Translations under genes and position numbers: made by a program | In this document: piece by piece, positions 20,266-32,270 of the stretch | Layout of the letters: each line of letters opens with the position of its first letter | Position numbering within the stretch: position 1 is the first letter of the stretch | Assembly: GCF_023091745.1 (NCBI RefSeq) | Contig: NC_068912.1 | Location: 55,668,567 to 55,732,566 of the forward strand | Reading direction: 5' to 3' | Length of the DNA stretch: 64,000 bases | Origin: Budorcas taxicolor | Lineage: Eukaryota > Chordata > Mammalia > Artiodactyla > Bovidae | The notes under the pieces: generated by a model | Told to the model about the DNA's origin: nothing | What the model saw: only the letters and a program-made list of their open reading frames with translations | The model's database searches: none

Positions 20266-23175
20266 CTTAATTGAATGATTTCATTTTAAATTCTCATTAC
20301 AAGTGGGAGCCATTGTTGGAGGTGCTATGTCACCCCCACACCTTTGGATAACTTGCCATCCTTTTAAAAATAATAAATATTCTTTAGGCTTTCATTGAAA
20401 CCATAAGATAAAACTAAAGCCCCAAAGGAAAAATTTAGCAAATTCAGCCAATCGTAATGTTCCCATTACTTTGTGTGAGCTTGTGGCAAAGCATGTCCTT
20501 TTTTCCCCCGATAGTATTCTTACTTGAAGTTAGAAGAAATAATTGGTAAGGTAGAAACATATTACTACCAGTCAACTTCATGAAATTCACTTTAAAAATC
20601 TTTGCAAAATACGATGGGTGTGTTTAAGGATAAAATTAATTAGGTCTCTGTCAGTTTGCATGCACTTTTTAAAAAACATGCAATAAAGAAAAAAAAGGAA
20701 GACCTGCTTCTTATTTACACAGCCTAGTACTTTGAAATTTCTCATGGCAGAAAGCAGTACATAACCTTCATGTACATAACCTATGAATTATCCTTGAAAT
20801 AAAATGTTTAATTACAGTTGACATTTCTGAACCCATTGCAGGTGGTGCCCATCTGAAGAGTGACATTGTTTACTACACTACAAGGCTCCAGGCCTAGTGT
20901 CAGAGATTATAAACCAATTTCCATCCCTGCTTTAATGTGGGTTTAATATCAGAAGAAGAACTTTACTGTGTAAATATTAAACATTTTGTTTAAATATTAA
21001 GTACCAAAGGTCTTTTCGTTTTGATTATTAAAACAGGAAGAGCCCCAACTTTGAAAGAGGTGCCTTGTTGTATTAAGAAAATGACTGGTTCTGTATCTCC
21101 AGGTTAATTATCACTGGCCAGAGAAGTGTGTTCAGGCAAAATGTCAGTTGTCTAACATGGTGATTTTTGGTCATTAACTGGCAATAGCTGACCAGCAGTC
21201 TGCATCACTAATAATGAGCTTATTAGCAACTGTGCATTTTCTCTTGCGCTTTACCTAAGAAATGGTCTGATAATAAGTGACCAAAAATGCTGTCTCCTTG
21301 CTGGATGCAAGTAGAACAGGATGGAGAATTTTAAGGAAGTGACCCATGAGTGACCCAACTGTAGCTTTCATTGGGTTTGATCACCAAACTGCAAAGGAGA
21401 TAATCTGAAGGGTTGGCAAGAAGAAATGCATTGTGAAACAAATGCCTGTTTGCTCACCTAAGACTAAAATTAAACCAGGGAAGTGGAAATTTATAAATAC
21501 CTGTCCTGCGGACAAACTCTCAAGACAGATGCAAATTCTCCCCTGAGAGATTCCATCTTCCAAGTAATTACAATGGAAGCCTCTATGAGAATCGCAATTC
21601 CTCTCAATTGTGGAAAAATGAGCTGTGTTTTTTATTCTGTAGTACATGAGGTTTGCTAGCTTTGTATCTTTTTTCTTGGGCATTGTCTTAAAATCTTTGA
21701 GCAGAACACCCTGCATCTATTAGGCAGGTATGAGAGATCCAGATGTTGCTCTTAAATTGATAGCTGTTGGATCTGTCTTACTGAAGTGTTTGTAAGAAGG
21801 CAAATAAACTCTGGCTTAGGCTTTTGGTATTCAAATAAATTCAGCACTTCTAAATATGGAAGTGCCTTTAGAATCCTGTCTGAGGGAGATGATGAAACCA
21901 GAATCTTGTTAGGGGAATGTTTTAGAGCACAGTGGTTTTGATGGGGAAAGGGACCTCTGCTGACTTTTTCTAGAGCTGTTGAACCTGTAAATGTTTACAT
22001 ACAGAGGGTTAGATGGTGACATTACAAAGTAGCTTATAGAATATGCATCAGTTTACCAGTACCTCACAAGCACTTTTGAAAAAAGGTTTCAATTATTTAA
22101 TCAGTTAATATATGTGTACATTAGACATCTGTTTTGTGCCTGGCATTGTGGTGAGCCTTTAGACATTTAAGATATATCTGAAAAGTCAAGATTATTTTAC
22201 TTTAATTCAATTAGAAAAGTATTTTACGTCTTCAACTGCTCAGTGGTAGAAAAATGTTGGTTAGTTATGTGTGATCAGATTTTACAACACCTTAGTAACT
22301 AGAGAAAGGAGGCAAGTAACAGTACTATCCTTGGACTGCGTGATTTAGAAAGACTCACATCACAGTGGTAAGAGGGACTTTTGGTGAAGGAAGAGCTGGC
22401 ATCGGAGAGTCTTGTTGTAGCAATAATCTAATGGTGAACTTAAAAGAATTTAGGGTAATGCAGTGACAATGAGAGTGGACAGCTGGTTTGTAGAAAATTT
22501 TAAATTTGGTGGTTACTAGTAACTCTTTAAAAAGTATGTTTCTTTTTATCTTCCTTATATGAGAGGTATCAAAAATATAGCCTCATGGTCAAAGAATGAG
22601 TCAAGGGTTTTTAAGGGATGCATTGTTTGCTTAGCCAGATTACTGACACTCAGTGTGACTTCAGAGTTTCTGCACCTTCTGGCTTTGCTGCCCCTAGATG
22701 GAACGTGACCATAGTGTGTGATCAAACTATCAGATAAGACATTTTAACAGGTTTTAAGCTTTCCATGTGAAGGATTGTTTGGAATTAAAGGAAATTCTTT
22801 ATAAAATGCATAACTTTTTCCTTCCTTTCTGCCGTCCAAGTTGCCCAAAAGGTGGAGTGTAACTTGCATTTTGAATCAAGACATACACATTGTTAGATTT
22901 TCAGATAATAGTTTGCCTTTTCCTCATTTATGTGTGCCTTTCAAAGATTTCCGTTTTGAAAGATTTAGAGCACTGCTTATCGAATTTAGTAGTTTAATCT
23001 GATTCCACTTGCAACATCTACTTTAGTGAAATCTTTGAGATCACCGCTTAGTTCAGATTTCTTTAGTCTTACAGTGCTTTTTTCCAAGTGTGAATATGCT
23101 TTAAAATGTGAGTAGCTTCTCATGGTTAAGAGTCTTCATATTTTCTGTTCATATTATCTCTTGCTTACTTTTCAC
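20266..23175. other. Unique DNA with candidate conserved non-coding element
   Basis: No gene recognised. The part at about 20850-21720 is free of recognisable repeats, has moderate GC and contains several TAATTA/TTATTAG-type AT cores. It is flagged as a candidate conserved element. A weak MIR-like scrap ('CATCTGTTTTGTGCCTGGCA') occurs near 22127-22146. The 111-codon minus frame at 21381-21716 lies in this stretch and has no motif. Confidence 0.45.
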
Positions 23176-23179
23176 TCAA

Positions 23180-23575
23180 GAAACAATACTTGAGTTCTTA
23201 TTATATGAAAAGATCTGTGCCATACACACTGAAGATGCACCAAAGTGAAAGACATCTTCATTCTCCTGGGAACTTGCACTAAATCTGACATTTAAACATA
23301 GTGACATTGATAAGTGGCACACAAGTGGTAAAATGACCATTACATAGCAAGCTTATGCCCAGTGCATAAAGTGTCAGGAAACAAAAGGTAAGTCCTCAAC
23401 TGAAGAAGTCTTTGAATTGGGGCCTGGAGGAAGGGAGGATGTGATATAGGGAAAGAGACAGTTCTTACTTCAGGCACTCCTTTTGCAAAAATATCAAGGC
23501 ACCAAAGTTCAAGGTGTGGCCAGGGAAGACCAGCTAGGCTTGGAGAGGCCATTCTGATGTCTGAGCTTAGTCCAC
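23180..23575 (-). mobile_element. Ancient L2 LINE fragment (minus)
   Basis: Reverse-complement L2 3' pattern: 'TACTTGAGTTCTTATTATAT', then a 'CACTGAAGATGCACC' block and a long purine-rich segment including 'TGTGGCCAGGGAAGACC'. Highly diverged, boundaries approximate. Confidence 0.5.
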
Positions 23576-24474
23576 GCTGGGTAAACACAGCTATAGAGAG
23601 AAATGTTGAAGAACACTGAAAAATGAAAAGAAAATATAGGAATACTAGTAAACCTCAAGAAGAGAGGAGTCAAGGGGTTCGATCAAGCTAAATGGGCCTG
23701 TTGCCTTTTGAAAAAATGTAATTTTTAGAATTTTCCAATGGAATTCCCTTTCTATTCCTCCCTCAGACTGTTTTTAGCATTGTGTCTTGGTGTCTCATTC
23801 TTTGCTTAGAAGGTTACCTCCTCCAATTTATGAAAAACAAATGGAGCAATTTTCCCCATTCCTGATTCCAATTTCAAGGAACCTGGACAGCATATTCCAT
23901 TCTCAAAAGTATCATTGATAGGAGTGCTTCCACTTCACTCCTGGGCTCTTTACAAATCATGTTATCCTTTAAAATACTGACATATTAAAACTTATTCAGT
24001 GTGAAGTTTCAGGGATACGTTCTTTGGAGATTCTTGAAATAAGAGTCACTTTACAAGAGACAGAGCATTGTGGTCTTTTTAGGTAATATTATTCTGTAAA
24101 TACAGATCACCACAATTACCAGTAGGTGCTTAGTTTACAAAATGAAAATAACTGTTTTTCAGAGCTTATAGAAGAGAGAAAAAAAAAAGACCTTCATGAT
24201 TTCACTTGCAGTTCAAGATAAAAAAAGAAACACACACTCAAAAACCTAATGTTGATATGAAAGTAGAACAGTTTTCCCAAACCAGGACAGATACATTAAA
24301 AAGGAAATTATGCTTCACCTAAAGTTGGCTTTTTACAAATGATGTTCTTTCTCACATACCTCTTGGTGAAAGGCACTACTTTTGAATTTATCAGGAGACA
24401 CGTGAGATGTGCAGTTTCCAAGACATTTTGACCTGGCTTATGGTTACCAGGATGCTTTAGTAAAATCACTTTTA
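23576..24474. other. Unique spacer
   Basis: No repeat family or exon recognised. There is an A-run at 24179-24188. Confidence 0.5.
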
Positions 24475-24662
24475 GTTGTTGTTGTTGTTGTTTTTTAAAT
24501 TTTGTAAGGCTTTGTTGAATATGTTATAGTATTGCTTCTGTTTTCTGTTTCGGTTGTTTGTCCATGAGGCATGTGGGATCTTAGCTCCCCTACCAGGGAT
24601 TGAACCCACAACCCCTGCATTGTAAGGCAGATTTTTAATCACTAGACCACCACAGAAGTCTC
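24475..24662 (-). mobile_element. CHR-type tRNA-derived SINE (minus) with (TTG)n tail
   Basis: A (GTT)n tail at 24476-24491 precedes 'GAGGCATGTGGGATCTTAGC', 'CAGGGATTGAACCCACAACC' and 'TTTTTAATCACTAGACCACC', the reverse of the tRNA-like head. The middle of the element is diverged or shortened. Confidence 0.8.
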
Positions 24663-25399
24663 CATTTTTGATTTTTGAATAGAAGACATACATATGTTCA
24701 CAGTAGATCTGTTTAACGTTTTGGGGACTAGAATTCCAATGATTGTGTATTTCACAGTGGAAATGTTACCAGAACCTCTTATTCAGGAATTTTTGAAAAA
24801 TTAAGGCAATTAAAAAGTAATAAACCTAACTCCCCATCACATCAGTAAAACAGCACATGTTGTAGTTTATTAATCCTTTTTGTTATCATTCACCTACTTT
24901 GGGTTTTATTGAAAGCAAACTTTCAGAGAATATTTTATCTTCTAACTGAACATACAGATATCATTTTAGGATACCAAGTTTTAAGAGTCTAAGACTGACC
25001 TGCCAAAAGAACTGTAAAATATCGATATATTTTCTTGGCTATTTCATTGTTTTTCATGCGCTGTGGACAAAAATCAAATTCTTTTTCAGAAATGATTTCA
25101 TATAGATCCACTTCTGTTCTCCTGACATTTTAAACTTGCTTATGTAAAATTAGTTCATCTTTTTTTATGGAAAGGTACTGAGCATTTCACAAGTCATGAT
25201 ACATCCTCTGGTGTGAAATGATTGTTGAATCAAGTTTCAAAACATGGAAGATGCTAATATAGAGCAGTGGAAGAACTGGGGCAGGTTCATTTGTGGTATA
25301 ATAACAGAAAGCACCAGACTAACACAGAGGATATACACATGAAAGGGGCTGCCTGTTTCCTGTCTCAATAGGCAAAATCAGCAAAATCTAGATTACCTT
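24663..25399. other. Unique spacer
   Basis: AT-rich complex DNA. No gene recognised. Confidence 0.5.
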
Positions 25400-25410
25400 T
25401 CCTTAGACTT

Positions 25411-25635
25411 CCTCACATGTGTATGTGCTCAGTTATGTCCAACCCTTTGGGACCCCATGGGCTGTAGCTCACCAGGCTCCTTTGTCCGCGGAATTTTCCA
25501 CAGACAAAGAATACTGGAGTTGATTGCCATTTCCTACTCCAGAGTGACTTCCCAACCCGGGGATCGAACGCATGTCTCCTGCGTCTCCTGTATTGGCAGG
25601 CAGATTCTTTACCCACTGAGCCACCTGGGAAGCTC
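25411..25635 (-). mobile_element. Bov-tA SINE with 11-bp target-site duplication
   Basis: Minus-strand SINE: 'GTGCTCAGTTATGTCCAACC' through 'CACTGAGCCACCTGGGAAGC'. It is flanked by a perfect TCCTTAGACTT at 25400-25410 and 25636-25646. There is a small internal duplication 'TCTCCTGCG TCTCCTGTA' near 25576-25592. Confidence 0.94.
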
Positions 25636-25646
25636 TCCTTAGACTT

Positions 25647-27035
25647 TACTGATGTTTTAAATTATGTATCAGTAGTTGTTTATAGCGGCCTTACAGTTTC
25701 TTCCAAGGTACAGAACAAATTGTATCTATCAGGTGAAAAGGCAAGAAGGCCAATATCTTAATTTTGCATTAGAAGTAAAATCTAGCATGAGACAAACTGA
25801 TAAAATTGTGTGGACTGGTAATTTTTACAACCTACTTACAAGGCAATAATGTCTTTTTAAGATACTCAAATATTATGTTATAGAAATTTGAAAACCAAGG
25901 AAATGGTTCTTAAAGAAAGAAATATAGGCAGAGGTATACTTTTCATTTGAAGAAATGCATAGAGAATATCCACTATTAAGAGTTCCTCATAGAATTAATT
26001 GCTTGTCCTGTGTATCAATTAAGTCCTATGAATTATACCAAAAGGATTCCTGCATTTTGAAAAAATATGATTAATTATTACATATTTCTAATTCCAAGCA
26101 GCACAAACTAGGAAGTTTTCTTTCTATTATCTCCAAACTAAACTTCCATATCTGTTTAGCCTCTATGAAAGGTCTGTGAACTGGAAATTACATTTCAACA
26201 TGTTCAAATTATTCTTGAGGCTTAATCCTAAGGGGTAAATTTTTAGTGCGTGGCATTGAGATTTGGCTGTGTAATTCCTATTAATACTAATAACAGTCAA
26301 TTACTAGTCTCTGGAATGTACCTGAATAATTTCTCCTAAAGACTAAATACATGAAAACAATTCATTTTAGTAACTCTCAATATTGCATATAGTATAAGCC
26401 TTCATGAAACCAAAGAGAAAAAAGTTATAAATATTAAAAAAAAAGGAGAGATACCACCACCTTTAATACAGATTACTTGAGCTTGTGGAACAAATTCCTA
26501 TTGCTTTTACATCTTATTAAACATAGACAGGGTTGGTGGGGGAATACTGCATGAGCCAAAATAGATGAGACATCAACCTTCATGCCATGCCAGCCCCTGG
26601 GAACGTGACGCTTTGCTGCCCCTGATTAGTGGGTTTTTCCCAGATCTGTAATAAGTTTGGGGGACTGGGCTACATTTAATATATGGGCCTTCACTGAGTT
26701 TAGCTTGGTTCTCATTCTGCTTCATTTGACTCTCCTATTCCCTGAGTTTAATGAGATTGGTAACCAATACAAATTTAATTTCTCAAACATGACTCACCCT
26801 ACAAATCAGCCTTGGAGAAAACATCGCCTAGAGAGGGGTTGACTTTGGACAATATTGTACCTTGTCAGGAGCTTGCAAAGAGCTTGTGCTCTTGCCTTTG
26901 GCTCTGACCCCTTTGGCAGGCATCACCCTCTCTTCACAATGTTCCAGCCCTGGCTTCTTAGCCCTACAAAGCCCACTTCATTATCTTGATCATTGATTCA
27001 TTTCTCTAACTAGTCACCCATCTCCTCTAGTGGCT
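25647..27035. other. Unique DNA, no gene recognised
   Basis: AT-rich to 26520, then a GC-richer stretch at 26580-26960. The 61-codon frame at 26657-26842 has no motif. There is an A10 run near 26435-26444. Confidence 0.5.
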
Positions 27036-27039
27036 GGAG

Positions 27040-27242
27040 TGCAAACTCCTTAGTCAGACTTGAAACTTTGTGAATTTGGGCGAATTAGATACCCTCTCTG
27101 GGTTTCATTGTCTTCTTCTATAAAGTAGGGATAAGAACACTACCTATCTCATAGGATGGTTGAGGGAACTAAAGGAGTTAAGTAAAGTAATTGAAGCAAT
27201 GCCTAGCCTATGATAGGTACCAATAAATGAAAGCTATTATAA
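27040..27242 (-). mobile_element. MIR SINE (minus)
   Basis: Good reverse-complement MIR: 'TTGGGCGAATTAGATACC', 'TCTATAAAGTAGGGATAAGA', 'CACTACCTATCTCATAGGAT', 'GAAGCAATGCCTAGCC' and 'CCAATAAATGAAAGCTATTA' in the expected order. Confidence 0.8.
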
Positions 27243-27955
27243 TCCCACAGACCTTTGTTTGTCATCCTCTTATATTTGTATAGTGGTATTTACAGTTTCC
27301 CTTATGCCCTCACCTTGAGATCTTAGTTTGTCTCCTCAGAACTTAGGCCCTTATTTTGTTGATCAAGTTCATGGGCAAGTGAAAAAAGGGAGAGAACTGA
27401 GAAAGACCAGACTGACCTGGATTAGAAGGGTCACACAGAATGCAAGGAACAGAATTTGTTTAGAAAATGGGAAGCCAGACTTAGGTAGATAATTTATGAG
27501 GAAGGATGGGGAAAGTGAAAAGGAGGGAAGGCAAGAGGAGGGGAGGAGGCACCAAGCTGAAGAGGAGCTTTGGCAGGTGTGACTGGCTGGACCACTGAGC
27601 TCTCGGCACTGCTGCTCACACTCCCATCAGCAGGAGACTTTGGAGAAGTTTACAATCTTTCTCTCCCACCCTCACGTCTTCCAGCCTGCCTTTCCTCTCT
27701 TTTACCCATTTATTTTTTCTTCTCCTTGTAGTTTAATGTGGGGTTTATTCACTTATAGGGTGGGGTTATGTGCAGGACCATTTTCCCTCCTGGTCATGAG
27801 CACGCCACAGATACAGATACTAGCAACGGTACTCCCTCTGTGTCTTGTGGCGCTCTGCACAGAGGCATATACCACATACTCCCAAACCATCTGAGTGTGC
27901 TGTTGAAAACTGTCTTCTTAATCAGCGTGTTTTAGGAAGGCTTCATTTCACTCGT
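27243..27955. other. Unique spacer with purine-rich tract
   Basis: A G/A-rich low-complexity stretch lies at 27500-27560. The 84-codon plus frame at 27640-27894 begins in C/T-rich sequence and has no recognised domain. Confidence 0.45.
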
Positions 27956-27959
27956 AATT

Positions 27960-28165
27960 CAGCAACCCAATAATACATAACAGTTTCCGTAGCACTTCAG
28001 TTCTTTATAGTGTTTAGAATGCTTTCATACGCATGATCTTGTTTCCTCCATAATAATTTTGTGCATTTATAGGTCAGGAACGAACTAGCATTTCTATTTA
28101 ATACAGGAGGAAAGGCTCAAAGATATGCCAGTACTAGAACTAATAAGGTCCTGTGATTCTTGCTA
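27960..28165 (+). mobile_element. MIR SINE (plus), diverged
   Basis: 'AGCACTTCAGTTCTTTATAG', 'TACGCATGATCTTGTTTCCT', 'ATTTATAGGTCAGGAACGAA' and 'AGGCTCAAAGATATGCC' follow MIR order with many substitutions. Confidence 0.5.
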
Positions 28166-29634
28166 TGTGTTCCCTTTACCTCATCCCAATAGCCCCCAAA
28201 ATTCCCATAAGCCTAATGGGCTCATGTGATTTCTTCATTCTCTGGACTTATAGAATTCCCTCTACATTTTTGTCAGCATTCATAGTTTTCCTTTATTTCT
28301 GTACTAATTAATTAGCTTGGTTTTATAAAGTTTGGTTTATAGTTTGGTTATAAAAGCTCCTTTTGGCAAGGGGCTGAGTTTCTTCAGGATGTGTGAACCT
28401 ATGTCTGAGGCTACAGGTCTCCAACCAATTTCCTTGCCGTGGTGCAAAAGTCAGACAGCTGGAGTGCTTGTTTTTACTTTTCTGTTCTAGAAAGTCAGTT
28501 TTAGGTCATTATATTGATGTGGAGACTAGAACCCACAACCTCTCAACACCCTCTCTGTGGTTTAGCTCTTTGAGTCATGCAGCATTGAAGTTTAGTAATT
28601 AGCACTTAGAAAGCCATTGAGGTCGATCCCCACTGCTCTGGTGTAAAATTTGGACCCATTTAACTGTCAAAGCCTCTTAAAGAACATTTCTGTATAATTC
28701 CATGTATTTAAAAATAAATTAAACTAATGGCATTATACATATTCCCTTAGAATGGGATGCAGCAATTGTGTATGGACAGAGCAGAAATCTATTAATAGTC
28801 ACATGTGTGGTAAGGTGACATTCAGATGCGTCTGCTTCCTCTCATAAAGTCACCTGCTGGAAGCCTATTGAGTAAACGTTAATGAATTTGGGTCTACCTC
28901 AGCTGTAAATGGATCAGATCTTACTAATGTAACATTACAGCAACCTAGATTCACTTGGATTATTCTGGTGATTTAAATTAAATTGAACACCAAAGCCAGC
29001 AAAATGTATTAGAGAAGAATTAGATGTGCTACAGAAATGTTTAAAAGATGTTCCGAGAACCCAAAGATGAGGAAGAGGAGGAAGGATAAGAATGTCTCTT
29101 TGTATTCTTCCAGCTCTGGGGCCTGAGATTCACATTTGAAGAGATGGACATGATGATTCTATTGCAGGAATGGAATTTGCACGTGACCTCCATTAATGTT
29201 TAAAGATTGCTCCATAGTTTAATTTTTAAAACATCAGGCTGAAAGCATGCCATCAAAGGCCTGCCAAATTTGGTTTTATAATTTAGCTGGGTTTTAGCTA
29301 GAGGTGAGGAAAAAAACACTAAGGATTTGTTGTTTTTGTCTTTACTGTTTCAAAAACAATTAAATTTGGATTTTTCTATTTGATCAGTTATTTCAAAAAT
29401 GGCATGTATTTGCCACACAAGTCAAAGTGAATCTTATGAGTGGAGGTTTGATACCTTTCCCCCTGTATCTACCTATCTCAGTCTTCTTTCATGTCTTAAC
29501 TCATGTGCAGCATGTAAGTCCAATGTGGGCATAAGTCCGTGTCCTATGCATGTTCATTAAAGCTTACAACCCTTTATTCTCTGGCTTTTCATATGTGCTG
29601 TTTCCTTATCATGAGGATGTAGATAGTTCCTGGG
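28166..29634. other. Unique DNA with candidate conserved non-coding element
   Basis: No gene recognised. The part at about 28640-29290 is repeat-free and includes clustered AT-core motifs (ATTAATAG, TTAATGAATT, TTTAAATTAAAT, CATTAATG) among GC-balanced sequence. Confidence 0.45.
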
Positions 29635-29644
29635 CTTTGCTTTT

Positions 29645-30274
29645 TTATTTTATTTATTTTTTAACTGGAGGATAATTTTAATGTTGCGTTGGTTTCTGCT
29701 GTACAACAACGTGAATCAGCCATAATTATACACACACACACACACACACACATCCATTCCTTCCTTCTTGGCCTCCCTCCTCTGTCCCACCCCATCTCCC
29801 TAGGTTGTCACAGAGCGCCAGGCTGGGCTCCCTGTGTTATATAGCTGTTTCCCAGTAGCTATCTGTTTTACACACGATATTGTATATTTGTCAATGCTAC
29901 TTTCTCAATTCATCCCACCCTCTCCTTCCCCTGCTGTGTGCACAAGTTTCTTCTCTATGTCTGCATCTTCATTCCTTCCCTGCAAATAGGTTCATGCAGC
30001 TCAATATCAGAAAAACAATTTAATTTTAAAGAAAAAACGGACAGAAGACTTAAAAACAGACATTTCTCCAAAGAAGACATACAGATGACCAATAAATACA
30101 TGAAAAGATGCTCAACATCACCCATTATTAGAGAACTACAAATCAAATCTACAACGACGTATCATCTCACATCGATCAGAATGGCCCTCATCAAAAAATC
30201 TCCAAACAATAAATCTAGAGAGGGTGTGGAGAAAACAGAACCCTTCTGCTCTGTTGGTGGGAATGTAAACTAGA
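29645..30274 (-). mobile_element. L1 insertion with 5' inversion (twin priming)
   Basis: 29645-29996 is the reverse complement of an artiodactyl L1 3' end, with a T-rich tail at 29641-29662, 'TTGGTTTCTGCTGTACAACA', and 'CTCCCTGTGTTATATAGC'. From about 29997 the orientation flips: 29997-30274 is plus-strand ORF2 C-terminal sequence, including a translated DRRLKNRHFSKEDIQ block and ending in CSVGGNVN. This order is the classic product of twin-primed L1 integration. Possible target-site duplication: CTTTGCTTTT (29635-29644) and CTCTGCTTTT (30275-30284), 9 of 10 matching. An (AC)n microsatellite interrupts the 3' UTR. Confidence 0.85.
29731..29752. repeat. (AC)n microsatellite inside L1 3' UTR
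   Basis: About eleven AC units after 'AATTAT'. Likely polymorphic in length. Confidence 0.9.
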
Positions 30275-30284
30275 CTCTGCTTTT

Positions 30285-31085
30285 GATGGAGATTCTCGTA
30301 ATTGCTTTTAAAAGTTTTCTTTCGGGTGCATGTACCTCATGACTCTTGTGGACCTATTAATTTCATTTAGAAGATAAGCTCAGTCAGTCAGCAACAAATA
30401 CTTCCCCCAAAGTTAATTGTGACATTTTTTTTTTTTTTTCTCAAAGGGAAACTGCTGTGTGAAAATGGCCTAAATGTGTTTTGGTTGATTATGTTGATTA
30501 TAAGATATTTGTACAGTTGTGAATAAAATGAGGTGTTTTTTCATAGCCTGTGAGGGATTTCTTCTTATCCCTCCCTAAATAGATTTCACCTGTGCTGTTG
30601 GACCAGAGTCTCTGACTACCACTATCGTATTCTCCAAAGAGCCTATGCTAGTCTCTTTTACAAAATAAGTAATGTATAATGTCTACTCTTGAAGACTTTT
30701 CTTAGGTAACTGCACTTGGTAGAAGCTGACATTTGACTGGCCAGGAATTCCCAATATTCAAAAAATTCCAGTATGGGTTATTGTTGTAAATCAAAAGAGT
30801 TCCATGACAGAGTGAAGAGGTTTACTTCGGTTTATAATTACTGTTGATGGACAACTATTCTACTATTCTAAATTCCACATGAGGTTGTGTCCATGAAGCA
30901 TAGCAGGAGATAGACAATATTGGGAGCATTGTAGTTTTTGGTTGAAGGAAAAGGCATTCTGGCTTTCCTACCCCTCCACCCCGCCCAGCTGGCTATGGGT
31001 CTTTTTATAAGTGAAATATTCCCATGATGGAAAATATGGAAAACAAATAAAACTGAAGCCATGTGGGTGAAGAATCTGAATCAGT
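30285..31085. other. Unique spacer with T15 run
   Basis: T15 at 30425-30439. No repeat or gene recognised. Confidence 0.5.
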
Positions 31086-31089
31086 CAAT

Positions 31090-31412
31090 GTGCTGTGTGT
31101 TTAATTACTCAGTCATATCCAACTCTTTGCAACCCCGTGGACTGTAGCCCACCAGGCTTCTCTGTCCATGGGGATTCTCCAGGCAAGAATACTGAAGTGG
31201 GTTGCCATGTCCTCCTCCAGGGGATCTTCCCAACCCAGGGATCCAACCCAGGGCTCCTGCACTGCAGGTGATTCATTACCAGCTGAGCCTCCAGGGAAGC
31301 CCAAGAGTACTGAAGAGGGTAGCCTATCCCTACTTCAGGGGATCTATCCAGGAATCAAACAGGTCTCCTGCATTGTAGGCAGATTCTTTACCAGCTGAGC
31401 TACCGATGGAAA
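31090..31412 (-). mobile_element. Bov-tA SINE plus half-unit (minus)
   Basis: A complete minus-strand Bov-tA lies at 31090-31302 ('CAGTCATATCCAACTCTTTG' to 'CAGCTGAGCCTCCAGGGAAG'). It is followed directly by a second tRNA-head segment at 31303-31412 ('GAGGGTAGCCTATCCCTACT' to 'TTTACCAGCTGAGCTACC'). The half-unit has lost its BovB-like tail. A similar one-and-a-half unit occurs in the opposite orientation at 51041-51318. Confidence 0.9.
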
Positions 31413-31479
31413 TATTACTCGCACACATAAATATGTGTATGTAATATGTACATCAATATTCTAGTAGATACATTAAAAA

Positions 31480-31745
31480 GTAAAAAGGAACAGGGGTAAT
31501 TAGTTTTAACAAAATATTTTTTAACTCCAAATATGTAAAACATTATCAGTTTAACATGTTCTCAATATAACAAAATTGATAATGAGATATTTTATATTAA
31601 TTTTTCCCATACTGAAGCTTCAAATCAGCTATATTTCACCCTAGTAGCACATTTGAATTTAGACTGGGCACATTTCAACTGCTCAATAGCTACATGTGAC
31701 TAGTGGCTACATATTGAACTATATAGGTTTTGATGTACCACTTAT
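31480..31745. mobile_element. MER5-like hAT (Charlie) DNA transposon remnant
   Basis: 'CTGCTCAATAGCTACATGTG' followed by 'ACTAGTGGCTACATATTGAA' at 31679-31720 is the characteristic inverted block of MER5-type non-autonomous hAT elements. The preceding text ('GAGATATTTTATATTAATTT', 'CTTCAAATCAGCTATATTTC') agrees with their internal sequence. Non-coding. Ends approximate. Confidence 0.55.
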
Positions 31746-31759
31746 AGAGACTAAGAACT

Positions 31760-31960
31760 CTAAGACTTTCTGAGTCTGAATCTTGCCTCTATTTCAGGCC
31801 CTCCATGAACATGGGAAAGTTAATGAAATTTTCTGAGACTCAGTTTCCTAATATGTGAACCATGGATAAAAATTGCTAATCACATTGAGTTGTCATAAGG
31901 GTTAAATGAATTTACTAGGAAAATACTGAATATACGGCACTAGACAATGCAAAGGAAATG
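31760..31960 (-). mobile_element. MIR SINE (minus)
   Basis: Reverse-complement MIR: 'AGTCTGAATCTTGCCTCTAT', 'GAGACTCAGTTTCCTAATAT', 'GTTGTCATAAGGGTTAAATG', 'ACGGCACTAGACAATGC' in the correct order. Confidence 0.7.
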
Positions 31961-32264
31961 ATATTGCTAAGAAAACTACTTTAGCTTATAAAGGCATTTT
32001 GAAAATGCCCTTTATGTATGATATCAAAGTTGTATTTCCATGTTAACCACATTATCATTACCACAGCCATCTAATCATGCCATTCTAAATGCTTAATTAT
32101 TGTTGCTGTTTTGAACTCATTCTGTGTGTTTGCTGTGACCTTGCTGTCTATTGGGAGTAGACTTCTCTTGTTTAGGTATTCAGATAAAATGCTTTCTAAC
32201 ACTTGGGTTTCCAAGAAGCCAAAGGTTTGAAAGTAAAAAGTGAACACTTCACATGGTTTGAGCT
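31961..32264. other. Unique spacer
   Basis: No repeat or gene recognised. Confidence 0.5.
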
Positions 32265-32270
32265 GCTTTG

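Noticed and set aside
29731..29752. Direct repeats considered as a CRISPR-like array
   Set aside because: A dinucleotide microsatellite in an L1 3' UTR. No spacer structure, and the genome is mammalian.
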